Assembly (NCBI GenBank): GCA_016214425.1
Contig: JACRON010000069.1
Span: 1 to 19,052, forward strand
Reading direction: 5' to 3'
Length of the DNA stretch: 19,052 nt
DNA from: Nitrospirota bacterium
GTDB lineage: Bacteria; Nitrospirota; CAKKRA01; 9FT-COMBO-42-15
Positions 12,542 through 19,052 of the stretch are shown here, piece by piece. Made by a program: the position numbers and the translations under genes. Each line of letters opens with the position of its first letter. Position 1 is the first letter of the stretch. Under the pieces are notes generated by a model. That model worked only from the letters and a program-made list of their open reading frames with translations. It ran no database searches and was not told the DNA's origin.

Positions 12542-14785
12542 GTGAAAACTTTAGCAAGAAAAGAGCCAAAGATAACTAAAAAGCTGATAAGAGACCACGG
12601 CCTTACTGATGGAGAGCACCAAAAGATAATACATCTTCTCAAAAGGGAGCCTACATTCACTGAGCTTGGAATCTTTTCTGTAATGTGGAGCGAGCACTGC
12701 AGTTATAAAAGCTCTAAGGTGCATTTAAGGAAATTTCCTACAAAAAGCGAGATAGTAGTTCAGGGGCCTGGTGAAAATGCAGGTGCAATAGACATTGGCG
12801 ACGGGCTTGCAGCAGTATTTAAGATGGAGAGCCATAATCACCCCTCATTTATAGAGCCCTATCAGGGCGCTGCAACAGGTGTAGGCGGCATATTAAGGGA
12901 TATCTTTACAATGGGCGCAAGGCCAGTAGCCCTGTTAAATTCGCTTCGTTTTGGTCCTTTGCAGCTTGCAAAAAACAGATATCTCTTTGAGGGCGTTATT
13001 TCTGGAATTGCTGACTATGGCAATTGTATGGGAGTGCCTACGGTAGGCGGTGAAATATACTTTTCTGAATGCTACAATTTAAACCCCCTTGTAAATGTAT
13101 TCTGCCTTGGAATCCTAAAGAAGGATGCTATCTTTAAAGGAAATGCAAGCGGTATCGGGAATTCAGTCATCTATGTTGGCTCAAAAACAGGCAGGGATGG
13201 CATACACGGCGTTACAATGGCATCAGAGGAGTTTGGCGATGGTTCTGAAGAAAAAAAGCCGAATGTCCAGGTTGGTGACCCCTTTACTGAAAAGCTCCTC
13301 CTTGAGGCATGCCTTGAGGCAATGAAAAAGGGCTTAATAGTCGGCATACAGGATATGGGCGGCGCAGGGCTAACAAGCTCATCATCAGAGATGGCTGGAA
13401 GGGCAGGGACAGGCATTGAGATTGATACATCTTTTGTTCCAACAAGGGAAGAGGGCATGATGCCATATGAAATCATGCTTTCAGAATCACAGGAGCGTAT
13501 GCTCATAGTTGCAGAAAAGGATAAGGAGAGGGAGATATTTAATACATTTAAGAAATGGGATTTAGACGCTGTAAAGATTGGAAGGGTTACAGGCGACTGC
13601 AAGTTAAGAATAAAGCATGGAAAGAAGATTTTTGCAGAGATCCCTGTAGAGGCGCTAACAGAAGAGGCGCCTGTATATGAAAGGCCGATAGAAAGACCAA
13701 AGACTCAGGATGAGATTAATTTCCTTGATATAAATCAGTTATCTATTCCAGATAATCTTAATGATGCCCTCATAAAACTTCTCTCTTCTCCAACAATTGC
13801 TAATAAGGCATGGGTATATGAGCAGTATGACCACATGGTGAGGACAAACACGATTCTGATACCTGGCTCTGATGCAGCAGTAATAAGAATAAAAGGCACA
13901 TCAAAGGCCATTGCCATAACAAGCGATTGCAACAGCAGATACTGTTATCTTGACCCATATAAAGGCGGGGTAATTGCAGTTGCAGAGGCTGCAAGGAATC
14001 TTGTATGCAGCGGTGCAAAGCCACTTGCCATTACAGACTGCCTGAATTTTGGCAATCCAGAAAAGCCTGAAATTATGTGGCAATTTGAGCAGTCAGTTAA
14101 AGGAATTTCTGATGCTTGTCTGGCACTGAATACACCTGTTATAAGCGGCAATGTAAGCTTCTATAATGATACAAAAGGCATGTCAATATATCCGACTCCA
14201 GTAATAGGCATGGTCGGTTTAATCTTGTCTGCAGAGCAATATATATCGCAATATTTTAAAGACAACGGCGATATAATTGTACTCTTAGGTGAAAATAAAG
14301 AAGAGCTTGGAGGGAGTGAATATCTTAAAGTAATGTATGACATTGAAAAAGGCAATCCCCCTGAAATAGACCTAAATTTAGAGGTCAAGATTCACAGGAC
14401 GCTCCTTGATGCAAATAAATTGGGCCTAATTAAATCAGCGCATGACTGCTCTGAAGGCGGTCTTACAGTAACGCTGTCAGAAAGCTGCATCTCAAATAAG
14501 GACAGGAAAATAGGCGCAGTAATTGACTTGAATGAAAAGATGAGGACTGATGCACTCCTATTTGGAGAGACTCAATCACGGATAATAATAACAGCCTCGT
14601 CTGCTAAAATAGATAGTTTGAAAAATGTTTTTGAAGGTTATAAAATACCATATACATTGATTGGCAAAGTCAGCGGTGAGAGATTAATAATTAATAATAA
14701 CGGCAGCAAATTGATTGATATATCTATAGACAATTTGAATAACGTATGGCGTGATTCAATAAGAAACATGATGAATAAAACATAA
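12542..14785 (+). CDS. purL: Phosphoribosylformylglycinamidine synthase subunit PurL
   Basis: 747 residues, the small PurL type that works as a complex with PurQ and PurS and makes FGAM from FGAR, ATP and ammonia. Seen motifs are the MWSEHCSYKSSKVHL segment with His52, GPGENAGAIDIGDG (75-88), KMESHNHPSFIEP with His98/His100, the GAATGVGGILRDI loop (109-121) and, in the second half, HDCSEGGL. Two AIRS-like N and C domain pairs are accounted for. The start is a GTG 1 bp after purQ, with AAGG just ahead, and translation is likely coupled. The length rules out the large fused PurL of enterobacteria. PurS is required by this type in other bacteria and is not found in the window. Confidence 0.97.
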   Translation: MKTLARKEPKITKKLIRDHGLTDGEHQKIIHLLKREPTFTELGIFSVMWSEHCSYKSSKVHLRKFPTKSEIVVQGPGENAGAIDIGDGLAAVFKMESHNHPSFIEPYQGAATGVGGILRDIFTMGARPVALLNSLRFGPLQLAKNRYLFEGVISGIADYGNCMGVPTVGGEIYFSECYNLNPLVNVFCLGILKKDAIFKGNASGIGNSVIYVGSKTGRDGIHGVTMASEEFGDGSEEKKPNVQVGDPFTEKLLLEACLEAMKKGLIVGIQDMGGAGLTSSSSEMAGRAGTGIEIDTSFVPTREEGMMPYEIMLSESQERMLIVAEKDKEREIFNTFKKWDLDAVKIGRVTGDCKLRIKHGKKIFAEIPVEALTEEAPVYERPIERPKTQDEINFLDINQLSIPDNLNDALIKLLSSPTIANKAWVYEQYDHMVRTNTILIPGSDAAVIRIKGTSKAIAITSDCNSRYCYLDPYKGGVIAVAEAARNLVCSGAKPLAITDCLNFGNPEKPEIMWQFEQSVKGISDACLALNTPVISGNVSFYNDTKGMSIYPTPVIGMVGLILSAEQYISQYFKDNGDIIVLLGENKEELGGSEYLKVMYDIEKGNPPEIDLNLEVKIHRTLLDANKLGLIKSAHDCSEGGLTVTLSESCISNKDRKIGAVIDLNEKMRTDALLFGETQSRIIITASSAKIDSLKNVFEGYKIPYTLIGKVSGERLIINNNGSKLIDISIDNLNNVWRDSIRNMMNKT

Positions 14786-14801
14786 TCAGCCATAAACTAA
14801 G

Positions 14802-16238
14802 ATGACCATGAGATTAAGCTCTGATAAATTCAATGAAGAATGCGGGATTTTTGGGATTTACGGCCATCCTGAGGCTGCAAATCTTACATATCTTGGCCTT
14901 TATGCCTTGCAGCACAGGGGACAGGAGGGCGCAGGCATTGTATCGTCTGATGGAGCACACCATTTTTATGAAAAGGCAATGGGGCTTGTCTCTGATATTT
15001 TTTCAAGTGATGTATTGAAAAGACTGCCTGGAGATATGGCAATCGGGCACAACAGATACTCTACAACAGGCGGCAGCCACATAAAAAATCTTCAGCCCAT
15101 AACAGTTAATTATGCGCTTGGTTCCTTAGCCTTGTCGCATAATGGCAATCTGATAAATTCAAAATTAATAAGGGATGAACTTGAAGCGTACGGCTCAATA
15201 TTCCAGTCAACAAATGACAGTGAGGTTATAGTACATCTGATTGCCCTTTCACGGGAAAAGAATTTAATTGACAGGATAATAGATGCTGTGAGTAAAATAA
15301 AGGGTTCTTATTCACTTTTAATCTTAACAGAAAAGGAACTGATTGCAATGAGAGATCCATGGGGCATCAGGCCTTTGTCGCTTGGCAGGCTTGACGGCGC
15401 CTATGTGCTGGCATCTGAAACCTGCGCCTTAGACCTCATTGAGGCAAAGTTTGTAAGGGATATTGAACCAGGGGAGATTGTTATAATAAATAAAAAGGGA
15501 CTTGAATCGCATCACCCCTTTCCCCAAACAAGGTCTGCACTATGCATATTTGAATATATTTATTTTTCAAGACCAGACAGCCTTGTTTTTGGCAGGAGCG
15601 TTAATACCATACGAAAGGCATTTGGCAGGAAATTGGCTGAAGATAATCCTGTTGATGCAGATGTTGTAATACCTGTTCCTGATTCAGGTGTTCCTGCTGC
15701 ATTAGGCTATGCTGAATATTCAGGAATCCCCTACGAAAATGGCCTTATAAGAAACCACTATGTAGGAAGGACATTCATTGAGCCTCAGCAGTCAATCAGG
15801 CACTTTGGCGTTAAGATAAAACTTAATCCTGTAAGGGATGTATTGGCAGGCAAAAGGGTGGTGGTAGTAGATGATTCAATAGTAAGGGGAACAACAAGCA
15901 GAAAGATAGTAAAGATGATTCGTAATGCCGGCGCCAAAGAGGTTCACATGAGAATCAGCTCGCCGCCAATCCTTTTTCCATGTTTCTATGGCATTGATAC
16001 ACCCACAAGGCAGGAGCTTATTGCCTCAAACCATACTGTTGATGAGATAAGGAAGTATATTACTGCTGACTCACTCGGTTATCTAAGCACAGAAGGTATG
16101 CTGAGTATAGTTCCTGACTCCCAGTGCAAATTCTGCATTGCCTGCTTTGAAGGCGATTACCCGATTCCTTTTACTAAGGAAGAGGTGATACAACTCGGCT
16201 TCTTTGAAGACTGGGTAAAGGGCTCATTGCAAAGGTAA
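14802..16238 (+). CDS. purF: Amidophosphoribosyltransferase PurF, Fe-S type with propeptide
   Basis: 478 residues. It catalyses the first committed step of purine synthesis, glutamine plus PRPP to phosphoribosylamine. The glutaminase domain begins at Cys14 after a short propeptide ending NEE; removal of the propeptide exposes the N-terminal Cys nucleophile, as in the Bacillus enzyme. The PRPP-binding loop VVVVDDSIVRGTTSRK is at 353-368. Cys248 (before IFEYIYFSRPDS), Cys394 (FPCFYGID) and Cys442/Cys445 (the CKFC pair) match the four ligands of the [4Fe-4S] cluster in the Bacillus subtilis type. The ATG at 14802 and the ATG at 14808 are both possible; neither has a strong ribosome site. It lies 16 bp after purL in the same unit. 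Confidence 0.97.
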   Translation: MTMRLSSDKFNEECGIFGIYGHPEAANLTYLGLYALQHRGQEGAGIVSSDGAHHFYEKAMGLVSDIFSSDVLKRLPGDMAIGHNRYSTTGGSHIKNLQPITVNYALGSLALSHNGNLINSKLIRDELEAYGSIFQSTNDSEVIVHLIALSREKNLIDRIIDAVSKIKGSYSLLILTEKELIAMRDPWGIRPLSLGRLDGAYVLASETCALDLIEAKFVRDIEPGEIVIINKKGLESHHPFPQTRSALCIFEYIYFSRPDSLVFGRSVNTIRKAFGRKLAEDNPVDADVVIPVPDSGVPAALGYAEYSGIPYENGLIRNHYVGRTFIEPQQSIRHFGVKIKLNPVRDVLAGKRVVVVDDSIVRGTTSRKIVKMIRNAGAKEVHMRISSPPILFPCFYGIDTPTRQELIASNHTVDEIRKYITADSLGYLSTEGMLSIVPDSQCKFCIACFEGDYPIPFTKEEVIQLGFFEDWVKGSLQR

Positions 16239-16269
16239 AGGTTAATGACGCAAACGGAGGAGATAATAT

Positions 16270-16698
16270 ATGATAACCCATATCTTAAATAGAAATCTTT
16301 TATTCTTTAGCAAAGAAGAAGACGACACCTCTGGCAGGACAAAGGCAATGCCTTCAATAAAGGGTGCAAGGCCTGGCAAGGCATACCTTGTAGTTCTTAA
16401 AGGTGAGAATTTTGGCGAGGAGTATGAATTTAAAGAAAAGGATATAATAATTGGAAGGAGCTCAAGCAATGATATAATAATTAAGGACGAAGGCGTTTCA
16501 AGAAAACACTGTGTCATTGAACCTGCTACTAATAGCTATGTATTAAAAGACCTGAAGAGCACAAACGGGACATTTCTAAATGATAAAAAGGCAACCTCTC
16601 CATCTGTGTTGAAGCATGGCGATAAGATAACTGTTGGAAAGACTATTTTGCAATTCATAATAACTGAAGAGGGCAGGGGAGGGAATTATACCTTATAA
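16270..16698 (+). CDS. Stand-alone FHA-domain protein
   Basis: 142 residues with one forkhead-associated domain at about 37-136. The phosphothreonine-binding signatures are IGRSSSNDI (61-69, Arg63 and Ser64), GVSRKH (75-80) and KSTNGTF (96-102, Asn99). The first 35 residues are polar and of no known family. FHA domains bind phosphothreonine peptides, but no Ser/Thr kinase is in the window. GGAGG (16256-16260) lies 9 bases before the ATG, so it is well translated and 31 bp behind purF. In related bacteria FHA domains are commonly fused to GGDEF domains; here a receiver-GGDEF gene lies next door in the opposite direction, so this may be a separated half of such a protein or simply a neighbour. 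Domain identity is firm, role unknown. Confidence 0.88.
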   Translation: MITHILNRNLLFFSKEEDDTSGRTKAMPSIKGARPGKAYLVVLKGENFGEEYEFKEKDIIIGRSSSNDIIIKDEGVSRKHCVIEPATNSYVLKDLKSTNGTFLNDKKATSPSVLKHGDKITVGKTILQFIITEEGRGGNYTL

Positions 16699-16735
16699 TA
16701 AGGCAGCACTGATTAAAATTTGCACTTTGCATTGA

Positions 16736-16765
16736 AGTTTAGCCACTTCTACAAATGGCTAAACT
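16736..16765. terminator. Hairpin between convergent FHA and GGDEF genes
   Basis: AGTTTAGCCA (16736-16745) pairs perfectly with TGGCTAAACT (16756-16765) around a 10-base loop. It lies 37 bp after the FHA stop and 7 bp beyond the stop of the minus-strand GGDEF gene. A T-rich stretch (16767-16776) follows on the plus strand. Its position suits a terminator serving both directions, stronger for the plus strand. Confidence 0.6.
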
Positions 16766-16772
16766 GTTACTT

Positions 16773-17723
16773 TTATCCGACTACTACCATATTCCTGCCG
16801 TTATTTTTTGCCTTATAAAGGGCGTCATCTGCTATCTTTATTATGTCATCAATATCTTTAATTACTATATCCTTATCCTTATGCGGATACATTCCGATAC
16901 CAATACTGATTGTAGCTTTAAGCGTCTCGCCAACTTCTTCCAAGAAGTTATAGGACTCTATCTTTTTGCGGAGCCTTTCAGCAAATTCTACTGCGCCTTT
17001 CTGATCTACATTGCTCAATGAGCCTACAAATTCCTCACCGCCGATTCTTGCAAAGATATCATAGGCCCTCTGGCTTTCTGAGATAATCTGGCCCACCTTC
17101 TTTAAGACAATATCTCCCACCTGATGGCCGCGCGTATCATTGATCTTCTTAAAATGGTCAATATCTATCATAATACAGGTAAGATTCTGTTCAAATCTCT
17201 TGCACCTTTCAAATTCTGCAACAAACCTGCTAAAAAAGTATCTCCTATTAAATAAACCTGTTAATTCATCGGTTATTGCAATCCTTTCCAGTTTCTGGTT
17301 TAAAGACTTAAGAAAGAGATTTTTTTGTGTGAGTTCCTCCTGCAATTCCATCATCCTTATAAGCACCTTTACCCTTGCTATTAATTCTCCAGGGTCAAAG
17401 GGTTTTGTTACATAGTCGCTTGCACCTAATTCCAGTCCTTTAATCTTATCAATTGAGTCCTTCTGGCCTGTCAGCATTATTATTGGTGTGTTTTTAAACT
17501 TCTCCTGGTTTTTGATTGTTGAGACGAGTTTAAACCCATCAACACCAGGCATGATAACATCGGTGATGATGAAATCTATTTGATTTTTCAATAAGATATC
17601 AAGGGCTTTTATGCCGTTTTCTGCCTGAAAGAAATCAGAGAAGATGCCTGTGTCCATTAATGCCTTTAGCACAGCATCCCTTACAGACTTAGAGTCGTCC
17701 GCTATTAAAAGAGACCTTGACAC
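16773..17723 (-). CDS. Receiver-GGDEF response regulator, diguanylate cyclase
   Basis: 316 residues, colinear with the protein at 3189 and clearly paralogous. The receiver (about 3-122) has D9/D10, phospho-acceptor D55, T85 and K107. The GGDEF domain (about 145-314) has the active motif GGEEF at 228-232 and the inhibitory RxxD site RAYD at 219-222, so it should be an active, product-inhibited cyclic di-GMP synthase. The residues after the motif (VGSL) are less hydrophobic than usual. The start is GTG at 17723; the only ribosome-site candidate is a run of seven G 7 bases upstream. It has its own promoter and is convergent with the FHA gene. The kinase that phosphorylates it is unknown; the nearby CheA is possible. 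Confidence 0.92.
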   Translation of the reverse strand: MSRSLLIADDSKSVRDAVLKALMDTGIFSDFFQAENGIKALDILLKNQIDFIITDVIMPGVDGFKLVSTIKNQEKFKNTPIIMLTGQKDSIDKIKGLELGASDYVTKPFDPGELIARVKVLIRMMELQEELTQKNLFLKSLNQKLERIAITDELTGLFNRRYFFSRFVAEFERCKRFEQNLTCIMIDIDHFKKINDTRGHQVGDIVLKKVGQIISESQRAYDIFARIGGEEFVGSLSNVDQKGAVEFAERLRKKIESYNFLEEVGETLKATISIGIGMYPHKDKDIVIKDIDDIIKIADDALYKAKNNGRNMVVVG

Positions 17724-17754
17724 TGATTTGCCCCCCCGATGGCAGGTTAAAGAA

Positions 17755-17773
17755 GGCGAGGCAACTTCTCGCC
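17755..17773. repeat. Short inverted repeat in the GGDEF leader
   Basis: GGCGAG (17755-17760) pairs with CTCGCC (17768-17773) around a 7-base loop. The surrounding GC-rich block (17731-17775, including a run of seven C) looks like a small dispersed repeat inserted in AT-rich DNA. It lies within the predicted 5' leader of the minus-strand GGDEF gene, between promoter and start codon, so it may affect translation or mRNA stability. Confidence 0.45.
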
Positions 17774-17783
17774 CCTACATTTA

Positions 17784-17812
17784 ATTATAGCTACAGATGC
17801 CTGTTTTGACAA
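17784..17812 (-). promoter_or_regulatory. Sigma70-like promoter for the minus-strand GGDEF gene
   Basis: Reading the minus strand, TTGTCA (17812-17807) and a perfect TATAAT (17789-17784) are separated by exactly 17 bases. Transcription would start near 17777 and give a leader of about 54 bases before the GTG at 17723. This is the best-matching promoter in the window. Confidence 0.65.
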
Positions 17813-17919
17813 GGGGATAAGTAAAAAACTGCAAGTTTAAAAGAAAGACTCATGGTAACCATTCCTTATGTGCCTTGATATCCTCTTCTTCTATTCTGTT
17901 AAGCAAATTATAAAAAGCC

Positions 17920-17948
17920 TTGACACATACACTATTATTTAATAGGAT
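17920..17948 (+). promoter_or_regulatory. Sigma70-like promoter for miaB
   Basis: A perfect TTGACA (17920-17925) is followed after 17 bases by TAGGAT (17943-17948), which matches the -10 consensus at four of six positions. Transcription would begin near 17955, about 36 bases before the miaB ATG. The strong -35 and the position make it plausible; the -10 is weak. Confidence 0.5.
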
Positions 17949-17990
17949 TACTTCAATTTGTTATTAATGGTATAAAAAGAAGGTTAAGTA

Positions 17991-19052
17991 ATGCTTAAGG
18001 TTCATATAAAAACATGGGGCTGTCAGATGAATGAGCACGACTCTGAAAGCTCTGAAAGAATTGCCGGCATACTTTCAGAAAAGGGCTATCAACTGACAGA
18101 GGATATAAAAGACGCAAACCTCGTCATTCTTAATACATGCAGTGTAAGGGATAAGGCTGAACATAAATTTTTTAGCGAGGTTGGAAGGATTAGGGATTTA
18201 AAGAAGGAGAGGCCCGAACTTCTCATAGGCGTGGCTGGCTGTATAGCGCAGCAGAAAGGCAGAGAAATAATCAGACGGGCCCCTGCTGTTGATATGGTCT
18301 TTGGCACAAGGAGCATTCAGGATGCCCCGAAGCTCCTTGATGAGCTGTTAAAGAAAAACAGGCATCCCGTTGGTATTGATGAGCATAAAATAGGCGCTAT
18401 TCGCTTCCCTGCAGCAAGAAGGCATGGTGTGAAGGCATTGGTATCCATTATGTATGGGTGCAATAATTTCTGCACCTATTGTGTTGTGCCTTATACAAGG
18501 GGCAGGGAAGAAAGCAGGCCAAAGGAGGAGATTCTGAAAGAGGTTCAGAACCTTGCAAATCAGGGCTTCAAAGAGATTACACTCCTCGGCCAGAATGTAA
18601 ATTCTTATGAAATGGATTTTCCAGCATTACTCCGTTATATCCACCCTGTGGAGGGAATTGGGAGGATAAGGTTTATGACATCACATCCAAAAGATTTATC
18701 TGACAAGCTGATTGATGCAATGGCAGAATTGCCAAAGGTATGCAGTCATATTCATCTGCCAATACAATCAGGGTCAGATAGAATCTTAAAGCTGATGAAC
18801 AGGGGATATACATATTCTGAGTATAAAAGGAAGATAGATAAAATAAGGGACAGGATGCCTGAAATAGGCATTACAACAGATATTATTGTGGGATTCCCCG
18901 GTGAAACAGAGGATGATTTAAATATGACATTAAATGCCCTAAGAGATGTTGAATATGACAATATCTATGCATTCAAATATTCAAAAAGGCAAGATACTGC
19001 TGCTGAAAGGTTTGACGGGCATCTGCCTAAGAATATAAAAGAGGAGAGGCTT
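17991..19052 (+). CDS. miaB: tRNA-2-methylthio-N6-dimethylallyladenosine synthase MiaB, 5' part
   Basis: 354 codons are visible with no stop, so the gene continues past the window edge; the family is usually about 440 residues, leaving the C-terminal TRAM part outside. The N-terminal methylthiotransferase domain has Cys11 (KTWGCQMN), Cys50 (LNTCSVR) and Cys84 (AGC), which bind the first 4Fe-4S cluster. The radical-SAM CxxxCxxC is Cys157, Cys161, Cys164. GQNVNSY, SHPKDLS and HLPIQSGSDRIL are MiaB-type motifs. The enzyme adds a methylthio group to i6A37 of tRNAs reading UNN codons. AAGAAGG (17977-17983) lies 7 bases before the ATG. MiaB is preferred over RimO or MtaB because of the QMN context of the first Cys and the GQNVNSY motif. 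Confidence 0.95.
   Translation, partial: MLKVHIKTWGCQMNEHDSESSERIAGILSEKGYQLTEDIKDANLVILNTCSVRDKAEHKFFSEVGRIRDLKKERPELLIGVAGCIAQQKGREIIRRAPAVDMVFGTRSIQDAPKLLDELLKKNRHPVGIDEHKIGAIRFPAARRHGVKALVSIMYGCNNFCTYCVVPYTRGREESRPKEEILKEVQNLANQGFKEITLLGQNVNSYEMDFPALLRYIHPVEGIGRIRFMTSHPKDLSDKLIDAMAELPKVCSHIHLPIQSGSDRILKLMNRGYTYSEYKRKIDKIRDRMPEIGITTDIIVGFPGETEDDLNMTLNALRDVEYDNIYAFKYSKRQDTAAERFDGHLPKNIKEERL

Noticed and set aside
13171..13602. A 143-codon minus-strand open frame inside purL
   Set aside because: Antisense to conserved purL sequence with no ribosome site or motif; a shadow frame.
16245..16292. A 15-codon microORF (ATG 16245) overlapping the FHA ribosome site
   Set aside because: It has no good ribosome site of its own and is too short to support; the strong GGAGG is better placed for the FHA ATG.
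16755..17021. An 88-codon plus-strand open frame over the end of the minus-strand GGDEF gene
   Set aside because: It overlaps the GGDEF catalytic domain on the opposite strand, begins inside the terminator hairpin and is hydrophobic by chance.
1..19052. CRISPR arrays, tRNA or rRNA genes, insertion-sequence transposases
   Set aside because: No regularly spaced direct repeats, no tRNA-like cloverleaf with a TTCGA-type arm, and no transposase-like protein were seen; the repeats found are small isolated hairpins.

Overview
The window is a moderately AT-rich, gene-dense bacterial segment. It probably comes from an uncultivated anaerobic lineage of the Nitrospirota or Desulfobacterota type. That placement is inferred only from gene style: a PATAN/DUF4388-GAF protein, zinc-ribbon receivers, HEAT-repeat proteins beside che genes, AGG/ATA-rich codon use and small dispersed inverted repeats. 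No marker gene fixes it.

Bases 1-11841 form an alternative chemosensory cluster, all on the plus strand: the 3' end of a PATAN-GAF protein, cheY, cheA, a receiver-GGDEF diguanylate cyclase, two cheW genes, a zinc-ribbon/receiver protein, a long HEAT-repeat protein, cheR, cheB, a coiled-coil-GAF protein and a second cheY. Spacing is mostly 0-30 bp. The exceptions are 51 bp before the first cheW, 180 bp before cheR (holding a small dispersed repeat), and 88 bp before the GAF gene (holding a good sigma70-like promoter). No methyl-accepting receptor, flagellar gene, cheC, cheD or cheX is present. CheR and CheB imply receptors encoded elsewhere. The GGDEF proteins suggest that cyclic di-GMP, rather than or besides a flagellar motor, is an output.

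Bases 11842-16238 carry purQ, purL and purF for de novo purine synthesis. purQ starts directly after the stop codon of the second cheY, so the chemosensory and purine genes are very likely co-transcribed. The PurS subunit expected with this small PurL type is not encoded in the window. A stand-alone FHA-domain gene follows purF.

A hairpin at 16736-16765 separates the FHA gene from a convergent minus-strand receiver-GGDEF gene, which has its own sigma70-like promoter and a repeat in its leader. miaB (tRNA 2-methylthio-N6-isopentenyladenosine synthase) then starts on the plus strand behind a TTGACA promoter and runs off the window end.

A working model, which is inference: CheA, coupled by two divergent CheW proteins, phosphorylates two CheYs, CheB and the receiver-GGDEF protein or proteins. 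The HEAT and zinc-ribbon/receiver proteins act as protein-protein adaptors, and the GAF proteins act as cytosolic inputs.
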